DNA of 34,288 nucleotides. It comes from Planctomycetota bacterium (GTDB taxonomy: Bacteria; Planctomycetota; PLA2; JAEUHO01). Every line of letters begins with the position of its first letter. Position 1 is the stretch's first letter. The stretch lies in the NCBI GenBank assembly GCA_029259775.1, contig JAJDEN010000047.1:1-34288 (forward strand). The letters are read 5' to 3'. Of the stretch, positions 1 to 8,210 are shown piece by piece. The translations under genes were made by a program, and so were the position numbers. Below the pieces are notes generated by a model. That model saw only the letters and a program-made list of their open reading frames with translations. It was not told the DNA's origin and did not search any database.

Positions 1-98
1 GCGCACAACCGACGGCACGGCAGGGCCGATTCTCTAGCCCGAGCGCCGGTCGCGCCCGGATGCATCGCCCGGTGCCATCACTCCCTTGGCATACAGCT

Positions 99-1742
99 CT
101 ACAGAACGCAGGTCCTCTGCTCGAGCGCCTCGAGGAACACGGTCTCGTTCTCGGAGTAGTCCACGGGCACCTCGATCAGGTGGACTCCCCCGTCGACGAA
201 TGCCCGGGCCATCTCCTCTGCCAGCTGGCCCGTGCGTTCGATCCGTACCCCATGCGCGCCGTAGCTCCTGGCGTACTCGACGAAATCCGGATTTCCGAAA
301 TCCAACCCGAACATCGGAAAGCCCGCGCTCGCTTGCTTCCACTTGATCATCCCGTAGCCGTTGTCACGCAGCACGATCACCACGAGATCGAGCTGTAGCC
401 GCCCCGCCGTCTCCATCTCTTGGGAGTTCATCTTGAACCCACCGTCGCCACAGATGGCGACCACCTTCCGGTTTCGATGGACGAGCTTTGCGGCGATCGC
501 CGCAGGAAGACCCGCCCCCATGGTGGCCAGTGCGTTGTCCAGCAGGACGGTGTTCGGCTCGTGAGCCTGGTAGTTCCGGGCAAACCAGATCTTGTACATG
601 CCGTTGTCGAGAGACAGGATCCCGTCGCTGGGCACAGCGCGTCGCAGGTCGGCCACGATGCGCTGGGGCACGTTCGGGAAGCCCTCGGCATCCGCCTTCT
701 CCGCGAAGACGTGAGCTGTGATCTCCGTGCGAACCCGCTCGAAGCCGCCGAAGTCCCAATGCGTGGATGGTTCGACCGCGTCCGCGAGCATGCGCATGCT
801 GGTTGCGGTGCAGCCGATGACCTCATGCTGGGGGAAGTACACGTCGTCCATCTCGGCAGGGAAGTAGGACACGTGGACTACCGTCTGACCGCCCTGGCTC
901 ATGAGGAAGGGAGGCTTCTCGCTGACGTCATGCCCGACATTGATGATCAGGTCGGCCTGATCGATGGCGCAGTGTACGAAGTCATGCTCCGAGAGCGCGG
1001 CCGTGCCCAAGCACTGCTCGTGTCGTTCGTCGACGGCGCCCTTGCCCATCTGTGTCGAGAAGAAGTAGATGCCTGTCCGGTCGACGAAATCCCGCAGGGC
1101 CGGCGCGCTGTTGTTGCGGTTGCAGGCCGATGCGATGAGCAGGAGCGGTCGCTTGGCAGTCCGGATCATTGTCGCGGCCTTCTGAATGGCAGGCTGGCTC
1201 GCCGCGGGCGGAACCACGGAGGTGACCACGAAGGGATCCCGCTGGATCATCTCGGCCGCGACATCCTCGGGGAGCTCGAGATGGACAGGGCCGGGCTTTT
1301 CGGCGCGCGCGATTCGAAAACACTCGCGCACCAGGCTGGGCACGTTGTTGCCGTCCACGATCTGTCGCGTGAACTGGGTGACAGGCTCCATGATGTGGAC
1401 GATGTCGATGATCTGGAACCGCCCCTGCTTACTGGCCCGGATGGGTTTCTGGCCGGTCAGGAACAGCACGGGCATCCCGCCGAGCAGAGCGAAGGCCGCG
1501 CTGGTCACGAAGTTCGTCGCGCCCGGTCCCAGCGTCGAGAGGCACACGCCGACGCGACCGGTGAGCCGCCCGTAGGCGGCGGCCATGAAGCCCGCGGCCT
1601 GCTCGTGGCGGGTCAGCACCAACTTGATCGTTGAGTTGCGGAGAGACTCGACGAAATCCAGGTTCTCTTCCCCGGGAATCCCGAAGATGTACTCGACGCC
1701 CTCGTTCTCAAGGCAGGCGACCAGCAGGTCAGAGGTCTTCAT
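99..1742 (-). CDS. Acetolactate synthase-like ThDP-dependent enzyme
   Basis: A 547-residue member of the thiamine-diphosphate enzyme family that includes acetolactate synthase large subunits; these join two pyruvates into 2-acetolactate and CO2. The N-terminal Pyr domain carries the GIPGEEN stretch and the activating Glu47 in RHEQ. A central domain follows, then the C-terminal PP domain with the ThDP/Mg motif GDGGFKMNS and the downstream LRDN. Length is typical. The open frame runs further upstream to 1970, but the start at 1742 has an AAGGAG Shine-Dalgarno four bases before it and begins with the family-typical MKTSDLL. No small regulatory subunit gene is adjacent, so it may be a catabolic or specialised synthase. 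It is the last gene of the long minus-strand run, 73 nt after the DoxX-like gene. Substrate is inferred from family; other ThDP decarboxylases or carboligases cannot be excluded. Confidence 0.85.
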   Translation of the reverse strand: MKTSDLLVACLENEGVEYIFGIPGEENLDFVESLRNSTIKLVLTRHEQAAGFMAAAYGRLTGRVGVCLSTLGPGATNFVTSAAFALLGGMPVLFLTGQKPIRASKQGRFQIIDIVHIMEPVTQFTRQIVDGNNVPSLVRECFRIARAEKPGPVHLELPEDVAAEMIQRDPFVVTSVVPPAASQPAIQKAATMIRTAKRPLLLIASACNRNNSAPALRDFVDRTGIYFFSTQMGKGAVDERHEQCLGTAALSEHDFVHCAIDQADLIINVGHDVSEKPPFLMSQGGQTVVHVSYFPAEMDDVYFPQHEVIGCTATSMRMLADAVEPSTHWDFGGFERVRTEITAHVFAEKADAEGFPNVPQRIVADLRRAVPSDGILSLDNGMYKIWFARNYQAHEPNTVLLDNALATMGAGLPAAIAAKLVHRNRKVVAICGDGGFKMNSQEMETAGRLQLDLVVIVLRDNGYGMIKWKQASAGFPMFGLDFGNPDFVEYARSYGAHGVRIERTGQLAEEMARAFVDGGVHLIEVPVDYSENETVFLEALEQRTCVL

Positions 1743-1815
1743 GCGACTCCTTGAGGCCCGAAGCGCGTCCGGGGAATTCCGGATCCGGTCGAGCGGTTGG
1801 TGGCGGGGGGAGCGC

Positions 1816-2199
1816 TCACAGCGTGTCACCCACAAATGGGATCTGTTTGCGGCGCGAAATGAGCACGTAGACGGAGCACACGAGGACCACGACCAACATG
1901 GCGACCAGCCGGCCGCCGTCATCGTTGACCACCAGACCCAGTTGCGTGACGTGGGCGATGATGGCGCCACACATCACCGCGACGGCAATGACCGAGCCCA
2001 GTGCGGCGAATGGCGATAGAAGCAAGAGCGCTGCCACGAGTTCTGTGATGGCGATCCCATAGCGGCCGACGGGTTCCATCCCAAGACGTTCGAAGAGATC
2101 GACGCTGCCTGGATCGCCAACGAACTTCATCGTGGCGGCAGTCAAGAGGAGAAGCGCGGCAACGCCTTGGGCCAAGTAGGTGAGCTTCGGATGTGTCAT
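1816..2199 (-). CDS. DoxX-like small membrane protein
   Basis: A 127-residue integral membrane protein with about four hydrophobic helices, matching the DoxX/DoxD-like superfamily in size and in the N-terminal pattern (helix 1, then TMKFVGDP and a GMEPVGRY stretch before helix 2). Members often sit beside redox enzymes, but most have no proven reaction. The ATG overlaps the stop of the upstream GltB2-like gene by four bases (ATGA), which suggests coupled translation, and GGGAG lies five bases upstream. Function here is unknown; a membrane partner of the adjacent FMN protein is a reasonable guess only. Confidence 0.75.
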   Translation of the reverse strand: MTHPKLTYLAQGVAALLLLTAATMKFVGDPGSVDLFERLGMEPVGRYGIAITELVAALLLLSPFAALGSVIAVAVMCGAIIAHVTQLGLVVNDDGGRLVAMLVVVLVCSVYVLISRRKQIPFVGDTL

Positions 2200-3725
2200 G
2201 ACGGCTCCCTGACGGGCCAGGACACAGGTCCTTGGGAAGGGGCGTACACATTCTCTTCACTCAGCAGTCGGGCTGAGGAACTCCCCATGGCAGCCAACAA
2301 CTCCACGTGGTCGTGATGCAGGGCCTCGATGTAGTTGGCGACTCGTTGGGCCTTCGTGGCGATGTCGAGGCCCCGCTGAAGCTCCGGCTGATGCGTGGTG
2401 ATGCCGACGGGGCAGGTGTTTTGATTGCACTGCAAGGCCTGGATGCACCCCAAGGCGAGCAGGAACCCGCGGGCCGAGTATGCCACATCGGCCCCGAGGG
2501 ACATCGCCTGCAACTGCTTTCCAGCGCTGATCAGTTTTCCAGAGGCGAAGATCGCAAGCCTGTCACGGATCCCTTCGTCGAGCAGGATCCGGTGAACGAG
2601 GGGTAGGGCTTCGAAGAGCGGCAACCCGATCTCATCCAAGAAGCTCACCGGGGCGGCACCCGTGCCCCCTTCACCCCCGTCGACGGTAATGAAGTCGGGC
2701 ACCGTGCCTTGCCGCTTCATCTCCTGCACCAACGCGCGGAACTCGTCGGGGCGGCCGAGGCAGAACTTGATGCCAGTGGGCAAGCCGCTGACCCGCTGAA
2801 CGCAGCCGATGAACGCCACGGTAGACTCAGCGTCGACGCATTCGACATGGTGCGCGGGCGAGACGACGTCCTGGCCCATCGTAACGCCGCGTAGTTCGGC
2901 GATCTCCGGGGTGATCTTCTCCTTGGGCAGGAGACCACCCTTTCCAGGTTTGGCGCCCTGGGACAGCTTGATCTCGACCATCTTGATCGCGTCCAGCGCT
3001 GCGAGGGCGGCGAGCTTGTCCTCGTCCAGACGTCCGTCCGCGGTGCGCACACCGAACTTGGCCGTACCCATTTGGAAGATCAGGTCGCAGCCTTCCATGA
3101 GGTGGTACTTGGGATGGCCGCCTTCCCCGGTGTTCATTGTCGCTCCGGCCTGCTTGGCGCCGCGGGCCAACGCACGGACCGCGTTCTGCCCCAGCGCACC
3201 GTAGCTCATCGCGCTGATCATGATCGGGTGCCGGATGTGGTACGTGGTGTCGAGCTGGCGCGAGGCGCCGATCGCGACGTCGAAGGGCTCTAGCTCGTCC
3301 TCGTCAACCGGGTAGAACGAGTGCCGGAGCTTGAGCTCGGTCCGGTCGTAGCTCAGGAGCGATCCAAACGCCGCCGTGGCGTCAAGGCCCTTCGCCTTGC
3401 GGTACACCTCGGCGCGCTTCACGCGACTGAAGGGCCTCTCCTCTGTGTCCGAGGCGAAGAGATATTGCCGAAGTTCGGGACCGATGCTCTCGACGATGTA
3501 TCGGAGTTGTGCCAGCCAGCCGAAGTTCGCCAGCAGTGCGTGCGACGTCTGCACGTGGCGCCAGTACACGTTCAGGAGCACCAGTAGGAAGAAGGCGACG
3601 GTCAAGAAGTGGAAGTAGAACGAGGCGAAGTGGCCCGCCGCGCCCGCAAGGAGGAAGAGCACCACGATGCCGACGTTGGCCGTGCGTGACATCTTCTCCA
3701 GATCGATGGCGAACGTGCTCTTCAT
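2196..3725 (-). CDS. Membrane-anchored FMN-binding glutamate synthase family protein (GltB2 domain)
   Basis: A 509-residue protein with two N-terminal hydrophobic helices (about residues 17-55) followed by the FMN-binding (beta/alpha)8 domain of the glutamate synthase large subunit. Visible family marks are SAMSYGALGQNAVRAL, MNTGEGGHPKYH, KLSQGAKPGKGGLLP, the ITVDGGEGGTGAAP stretch and a Cys cluster CNQNTCPVGITTH near the C-terminus that would correspond to the 3Fe-4S site. The glutaminase domain of true glutamate synthase is absent. Stand-alone proteins of this type are common and mostly uncharacterised, so glutamate synthesis should not be assumed. It overlaps both neighbours by four bases, the GT2 gene upstream and the DoxX-like gene downstream. 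Confidence 0.85.
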   Translation of the reverse strand: MKSTFAIDLEKMSRTANVGIVVLFLLAGAAGHFASFYFHFLTVAFFLLVLLNVYWRHVQTSHALLANFGWLAQLRYIVESIGPELRQYLFASDTEERPFSRVKRAEVYRKAKGLDATAAFGSLLSYDRTELKLRHSFYPVDEDELEPFDVAIGASRQLDTTYHIRHPIMISAMSYGALGQNAVRALARGAKQAGATMNTGEGGHPKYHLMEGCDLIFQMGTAKFGVRTADGRLDEDKLAALAALDAIKMVEIKLSQGAKPGKGGLLPKEKITPEIAELRGVTMGQDVVSPAHHVECVDAESTVAFIGCVQRVSGLPTGIKFCLGRPDEFRALVQEMKRQGTVPDFITVDGGEGGTGAAPVSFLDEIGLPLFEALPLVHRILLDEGIRDRLAIFASGKLISAGKQLQAMSLGADVAYSARGFLLALGCIQALQCNQNTCPVGITTHQPELQRGLDIATKAQRVANYIEALHHDHVELLAAMGSSSARLLSEENVYAPSQGPVSWPVREPS

Positions 3726-4615
3726 GAAGTGTGCGCTCGATTCCTCGCGTGGCGTTTGTACGTCGGAGCCGAGGTGACTTGACGAAGGGCGTCCGGCTGC
3801 GGCGCGCGGGCATCGACAGGCCCCTCGTTCGCCACGGCGCGGGCACCAGGGCGCGTCTCGGAGTGCCCCGGTCGCGGCTCGCGCGAAAGATTGACGTGCG
3901 CTTCCGCCGAGGCCCGGGGTGCGCGCTTGCCGCGTAGCGCTTCTAAGAAGATCGTGCTGAGAATCTTGGTCCCTGCGCCGATGACGCCGCGCACGGTTCC
4001 ACTGATCTTGGATCGACCCACCCGCCGGCGGTAGCTGACCGGAACCTCAACGGATCGCAGACCGAGGCGGGCCGCGCGCACCTGCATCTGGACCGTCCAC
4101 CCGTAGTCGCGGTCGCTCATGTCGAGGCGTGTCAATGCCCGGCGTCGGATCGCTCGGAACGGGCCGAGATCCGTGTAGGTGACGCCGAAGAAGAGCCGGA
4201 TGAGGGCGCAGGCCAACGCGTTGCCGAAGCGTTGAGGCATCGTGAGGGACCCGGGCGCCGCCAACCCTCGCACGCGGGAGCCCACGACGAGATCGGCGCG
4301 GTCGCGCCATAGGGGTTCGAGCAGGGAGAGCATTTCTTCCGGCCGGTCGCTGTAGTCGGCATCCAGGAAGACGACGACGTCCACGTCGCCGAGGGCCGCG
4401 ATCCCTGCCAAGCAGGCTGCCCCGTAGCCGCGACGAGGTTCGCTGACCACCCGCGCGCCATGCCGCCGAGCGACATCGGCTGTTCCGTCCGTGGAGCCGT
4501 TGTCCACGACGACGACCTCCTCCGCCACGTCGGGGATGTCCGCGAGTACGCGCCCGATGGAGGCCTCCTCGTCGAGGGCGGGAATGACGACGCCGATGCG
4601 AAGATGCTCGTACAT
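3722..4615 (-). CDS. Family 2 glycosyltransferase (polyprenyl-phosphate type)
   Basis: A 297-residue GT-A fold glycosyltransferase. The N-terminus VVIPALDEEASIGRVL, the VDNGSTDGTA stretch and the metal-binding FLDADYSD (a DxD-type motif) define the nucleotide-sugar site. RFGNALACALIRLFFG and DLGPFRAIRR resemble enzymes that load sugars onto polyprenyl phosphates. There is no pair of C-terminal transmembrane helices; instead a basic, low-complexity tail of about 60 residues follows residue 235. The start is set by the GT-C stop two bases upstream and by GGAGG/GAGG before the ATG; the open frame continues upstream only as an overlap with the GT-C gene. Similar GT2 enzymes are found near arsS-type genes, so a role in sugar modification of an arsenical is possible but unproven. 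Confidence 0.85.
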   Translation of the reverse strand: MYEHLRIGVVIPALDEEASIGRVLADIPDVAEEVVVVDNGSTDGTADVARRHGARVVSEPRRGYGAACLAGIAALGDVDVVVFLDADYSDRPEEMLSLLEPLWRDRADLVVGSRVRGLAAPGSLTMPQRFGNALACALIRLFFGVTYTDLGPFRAIRRRALTRLDMSDRDYGWTVQMQVRAARLGLRSVEVPVSYRRRVGRSKISGTVRGVIGAGTKILSTIFLEALRGKRAPRASAEAHVNLSREPRPGHSETRPGARAVANEGPVDARAPQPDALRQVTSAPTYKRHARNRAHTS

Positions 4616-4617
4616 GC

Positions 4618-6030
4618 CTACCTCGCCTCCACAGTTCGTAGTCTCGGTACCTGCCAGTACTCGCGCGCGAGAAGCACCCATGTCGGCACGAACTGGAGCC
4701 ACACCACGCCGTAGTCGAACCAGTCGGCGCGGCCCCATTCCACGAACCGGAACCGCAAGTAGTACAGAGGCAGCGTGACGGTCAGCAGGAGCAGGGGTAC
4801 GCTCGGGCGCAGCGCCAACGCGGGCAGACACCAGAGGAAGTACCAGGGGAACTGCGTCGGGCTGAGCAGGAAGAGCGCCGCAACCATCACGAGGGCACGC
4901 TGCGCGAAGTCGTGCCCGTCGGCGACCGGGCGCCGCATCTGCCACGCCAAGAGGACGAGCAGCAGGAGGCCCACGGCCGCACGGGCCGCAATCGGAGCCT
5001 GCGCGGGAAGCACGAACCGCATGAGTGCTTGGAGTACGACGAAGGCCGAGTCGTTCATCTCCCAAGCGCGGGCGTAGGCGCCCAGTCCACTCGCGTCGCC
5101 TGTGGGGCCGAGCGCGGCACGCAGGAGCGGCCAGACGAGGAACGTAGCGAGGACGCCGGCGGTAACGCAGCCGAGGACGACGTGGCGACGGCGCAAGCCG
5201 CGCCCTCGCAGGAGCAGCGGCAGCCAGATGACCGGCCACAGCTTGGCTCCGATGGCAAGCCCCAACGCACCACAGGCGAGCACGATACGTCGCCGGGTTG
5301 CCCAAACCAGTGCCGCCGTCGCGAACACGAGCAAGACCATCTCCATGTGGAGCGAGTTGTAGACTTCCTTCAGGAGCAGGGGATTCAGCCAGTAGATCCC
5401 GAGGCGCCACGCTCGGTCCGCCGTTCGTCCGATGCCTAGGATCAGCAGGAGGCAAGCGGCAAGATCCAGGCCCAGCCAAACGACACGGAGGCCCACGGGT
5501 TTCCACGGTGCAAGTCGATGGGCGATGGCGAACGCGCCCTGGGCTACCGGGGGGTAGATCGTCGCGAGGTGCGGATGGTTCACATGCTCAAGCACGGCGC
5601 GTCCTTCCACGACGAGGGGAGCCCATGCGGGTCCTGCGGACGCGGCGTGCGTCAGCAGATCGGCCGGCGCATGCGCGTACGGGTCGAGCCCATGGGCCGT
5701 GACCGCTCCGTCCCAGAGGTAGCGCTGGTAGTCGTTCTCGAGGATGGGCGTCGAGAAGAAGAGCGCCAGCCGGAGCACCAAGCCGACGCCGAGCACGAGC
5801 CACAGAAGGCGAGTGTCCGAGCGGCGTCGCAGGACGACGAGAGCCCAGAGCCAGATGACGCCGCCCGCCACCTGCAGCAGGACGAAGGCTGCGATCGGCT
5901 CATCGGCGGGCAAGTTCGGAGCGCCGAACCGCCGTGAGAGCAGGGCCGTTCCTACGCCCCATGCGACGAGCGCCGCGAGCGGCGCGAGCAGGGCCCGCAG
6001 GCTATCGGTTGTCGGTTGACGTTCGTTCAT
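4618..6030 (-). CDS. GT-C superfamily membrane glycosyltransferase
   Basis: A 470-residue polytopic protein with roughly ten to twelve hydrophobic helices. After the first helices it has the extracytoplasmic acidic loop ENDYQRYLWDG followed by GLDPYAHAP, the pattern of GT-C mannosyl/glycosyltransferases that take sugars from polyprenyl-phosphate donors. IYPPVAQG and a late LSPTQFPWYFLW segment are further family marks. A GTG one codon upstream (6033) is possible, but the ATG at 6030 has AGGA five bases ahead. The GT2 gene starts two bases after its stop, suggesting that GT2 makes the lipid-linked sugar and this enzyme transfers it. A strong hairpin (6040-6066) lies directly upstream. The acceptor cannot be told from the sequence. 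Confidence 0.8.
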   Translation of the reverse strand: MNERQPTTDSLRALLAPLAALVAWGVGTALLSRRFGAPNLPADEPIAAFVLLQVAGGVIWLWALVVLRRRSDTRLLWLVLGVGLVLRLALFFSTPILENDYQRYLWDGAVTAHGLDPYAHAPADLLTHAASAGPAWAPLVVEGRAVLEHVNHPHLATIYPPVAQGAFAIAHRLAPWKPVGLRVVWLGLDLAACLLLILGIGRTADRAWRLGIYWLNPLLLKEVYNSLHMEMVLLVFATAALVWATRRRIVLACGALGLAIGAKLWPVIWLPLLLRGRGLRRRHVVLGCVTAGVLATFLVWPLLRAALGPTGDASGLGAYARAWEMNDSAFVVLQALMRFVLPAQAPIAARAAVGLLLLVLLAWQMRRPVADGHDFAQRALVMVAALFLLSPTQFPWYFLWCLPALALRPSVPLLLLTVTLPLYYLRFRFVEWGRADWFDYGVVWLQFVPTWVLLAREYWQVPRLRTVEAR

Positions 6031-6039
6031 CACGATCCT

Positions 6040-6066
6040 GGGCGGCCGGCATGCAGCCGGCCGCCC
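6040..6066 (-). terminator. GC-rich perfect hairpin between rhodanese-like and GT-C genes
   Basis: Two perfectly complementary 11-base arms (GGGCGGCCGGC and GCCGGCCGCCC) flank a 5-base loop ATGCA. It lies 21 bases after the rhodanese-like stop and ten bases before the GT-C start codon. No U-rich tract follows on the minus strand, so it is not a classical intrinsic terminator. It may reduce read-through, protect an mRNA end or mask the GT-C ribosome binding site. Confidence 0.5.
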
Positions 6067-6087
6067 GAGGGTTCCTGGGAGGTGCGA

Positions 6088-6570
6088 TCAACGGCCGCCG
6101 GAGCCGCGACGGCCGGAACCGGCCGGCGGGCGCGGCGCCGGCTTCTTCGCCAGCTTGTAGCGGGCCTTTACCCAGCCCTGGACGCCCCCTGGGAGGCGGA
6201 TCACGTTCTGGTATCCATCCCTGGCGAGACGCTCGGCGAGTTTCTTCCCGAGTGCGTCCCGAGGACCGCTGTCGTAGGTCACGACAAGCGAGGTCTTGCT
6301 AGCGATGAGGCTCGCGACGGTGGACGCGGGAGCGTTGGGTACAAGGGGCTTCGCGTTCGGAATGAATTGGGTCATCGGACCCCGAGCGTCCAACACGACC
6401 ATCGGGGCGCGCGCGCGCATGAGGGCGGCGAGACCGTCGGCATTGATCTCGGCCTTGACCGGGGGCAGGGCGGGTTTCGCGTCTTCGGCCCAGAGGCGAG
6501 GAGCGAGTACGGCGATCGCTGCGAGCGCAAACGCAAGGGAAACGGGTCCTACGGAGGTGAGAGAACGCAT
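6088..6570 (-). CDS. Exported rhodanese-fold protein without the catalytic cysteine
   Basis: A 160-residue protein with a Sec signal peptide (residues 1-28, ending ...RLWAED), then a single rhodanese-homology domain: VVLDARGPMTQFIPNAKPL corresponds to the usual D-R-...-I-x-G-A region, and RLPGGVQGWVKA is the C-terminal G-G-x-x-x-W motif. The active-site loop, normally C-x-x-G-x-R, reads YDSGPRD, so Asp100 replaces the sulfur-carrying Cys and sulfurtransferase activity is unlikely. The tail is rich in Lys, Pro, Gly and Arg. GGAG six bases upstream supports the start. It is 71 bases after the FAD oxidoreductase in the same direction. Possible roles are binding of oxyanions or a partner protein in the periplasm; nothing proves either. 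Confidence 0.8.
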   Translation of the reverse strand: MRSLTSVGPVSLAFALAAIAVLAPRLWAEDAKPALPPVKAEINADGLAALMRARAPMVVLDARGPMTQFIPNAKPLVPNAPASTVASLIASKTSLVVTYDSGPRDALGKKLAERLARDGYQNVIRLPGGVQGWVKARYKLAKKPAPRPPAGSGRRGSGGR

Positions 6571-6641
6571 GCATGTCTCCAAGGGAGGGTTGGAAGGTTG
6601 GGAGGTCGAGCTGCCGCGGAGGAAGGAACCTCCGCGTCGAT

Positions 6642-8210
6642 TCACCTGCGACGGGCGAGGACCCAGCGCAGGATGGCTTGCTTGCGCGGCGTGAGCCGCG
6701 TGCGGTTCCACGCGTCGCCCGCGCGCTTGAGGATGTCGGCCTGCGTCGGGTAGGGATGGATCGTGTTCGCGAGGGTGCCGAGGCCGAGGCGACCGACGAT
6801 AGCCAGCGTGACTTCCGAGATCGTCTCTCCGGCATGGCGTGAGACGAGGGTGGCGCCGAGGATGCGATCCGTACCCTTGCGCACGTGAACCAGGAGGAAA
6901 CCGTCGGTCTCGCCGTCGAGCAGGGCACGGTCTACATCTGCGAGCTTCACCGTGAGGGTGTCGAGGGCGAGGCCGGCAGCCTGCGCGTCGTGGGGCGTCA
7001 TGCCTACATGCGCCACTTCCGGATCGGTGAAGGTGCACCACGGAATGGTGAGGTCGCTCATCTTCGCGCGTCCAAGGAAGAGCGCGTTGCGCAGCACGAT
7101 GCGCGACATCGCGTCGGCGGTGTGCGTGAACTTGAACCGAGAGCAGATGTCGCCCGCGGCGAAGATGCGCTTGTTGGACGTCCGCAGCCCGTCGTCCACC
7201 TGCACACCGGCCCGCGCGTCGTAGGTGACGCCCGCGGCGTCCAATCCCAGCCCATCGACGTTGGGGGCGCGGCCCGCGCCGACGAGGATTGCGTCGGCCA
7301 CGACCTCTTGGGTCGCACCGGCGATGTCCACGAACAGCGTCTTACCGGCGTCGCCAGGCTCTACCTTGACGATCCGACTGCCAAGCAACGTCCGGACGCC
7401 GTCACGGCCGAACGCGTCCGTCACGATGCGAGATGCGGCCTCGTCCTCGCGGTGCAGGATGCGGTCCGCCGAATCGATGAGCGTGACTTCCGACCCGAAG
7501 CGGGCGAAGCTCTGTGCCAGTTCGCATCCAATCGGACCCGCTCCGATCACCGCGAGGCGCTTCGGAAGCTCCGTGAGCGAGAACACCGTCTCGTTGGTGA
7601 GGAAGCCCGCTTCCGCCAGCCCGGGGATTGGGGGAACGGCTGCGCGAGCCCCCGTGGCGATGACCGCCCGGGCGAACTGCAGCGTCGTTCCTGCGACCTC
7701 GAGTCGGTCTTTTGCCACGAAGCGGCCACTCCCCAGGAACACGTCAATGCCCAGGTCCCGGAAGCGCTGTGCCGAATCGTGTGGGCTGATGTCGGCGCGC
7801 AGGCGCCGCATGCGCTCCATGACGGCCGGGAAGTCGACGCGGATCTCGCCCGGCACGACGACGCCGAAGCGCCCGGCGTCACGCGCATCCGCCGCGGCGC
7901 GCGCCGAACGGATCAGGGCCTTGGAGGGTACACAACCGACGTTGAGGCAGTCCCCGCCCAGGAGCGCTCGCTCCACGAGGGCGACCTTGGCGCCGAGTCC
8001 CGCCGCTCCCGCGGCCGCAATGAGTCCGGCTGTCCCCGCGCCCACGACGACGAGGTTGTAGCGCCCATTGGGCGTGGGATTGACCCACGTTGGGGGGTGG
8101 ACGTTCTGCTCCAGCCTCAAGTTGTGATCGTCACGCGGGAGCAGCGCTGGTAGCGACTCACCAACCGCGCTGGCGGGATCATCCCCGCGTCCGTGCGTCA
8201 GCGAGTTCAT
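6642..8210 (-). CDS. Mercuric-reductase-like FAD-dependent pyridine nucleotide-disulfide oxidoreductase
   Basis: A 522-residue flavoprotein with an extra N-terminal arm of about 50 residues, the FAD motif VVVGAGTAGLIAA, the redox disulfide GGDCLNVGCVPSK (Cys88, Cys93), the NAD(P) motif IGAGPIGCELAQ, the second FAD motif IFAAGDICS and the dimerisation domain. In dihydrolipoamide dehydrogenases the C-terminal base pair is H-x4-E; here the stretch is HPYPTQAD, so the His is kept and the Glu is Gln. There is no N-terminal HMA metal-binding domain and no C-terminal Cys pair as in true MerA. Its ATG overlaps the stop of the TVP38-DUF547 gene by four bases, with AGGAGA upstream. Enzymes of this subgroup are often linked or fused to TVP38 domains, and their substrate is unknown. 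Confidence 0.88.
   Translation of the reverse strand: MNSLTHGRGDDPASAVGESLPALLPRDDHNLRLEQNVHPPTWVNPTPNGRYNLVVVGAGTAGLIAAAGAAGLGAKVALVERALLGGDCLNVGCVPSKALIRSARAAADARDAGRFGVVVPGEIRVDFPAVMERMRRLRADISPHDSAQRFRDLGIDVFLGSGRFVAKDRLEVAGTTLQFARAVIATGARAAVPPIPGLAEAGFLTNETVFSLTELPKRLAVIGAGPIGCELAQSFARFGSEVTLIDSADRILHREDEAASRIVTDAFGRDGVRTLLGSRIVKVEPGDAGKTLFVDIAGATQEVVADAILVGAGRAPNVDGLGLDAAGVTYDARAGVQVDDGLRTSNKRIFAAGDICSRFKFTHTADAMSRIVLRNALFLGRAKMSDLTIPWCTFTDPEVAHVGMTPHDAQAAGLALDTLTVKLADVDRALLDGETDGFLLVHVRKGTDRILGATLVSRHAGETISEVTLAIVGRLGLGTLANTIHPYPTQADILKRAGDAWNRTRLTPRKQAILRWVLARRR

Noticed and set aside
1..98. Possible gene at the left window edge
   Set aside because: Only antisense or short frames overlap here; no protein-like sequence was seen.
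3722..5506. The 594-codon frame containing the GT2 gene
   Set aside because: The first half is the GT-C gene out of frame; the GT2 domain begins at MYEHLRIG, two bases after the GT-C stop.
6642..8210. True mercuric reductase and mer operon
   Set aside because: No HMA domain, terminal Cys pair, merR, merT or merP are present.
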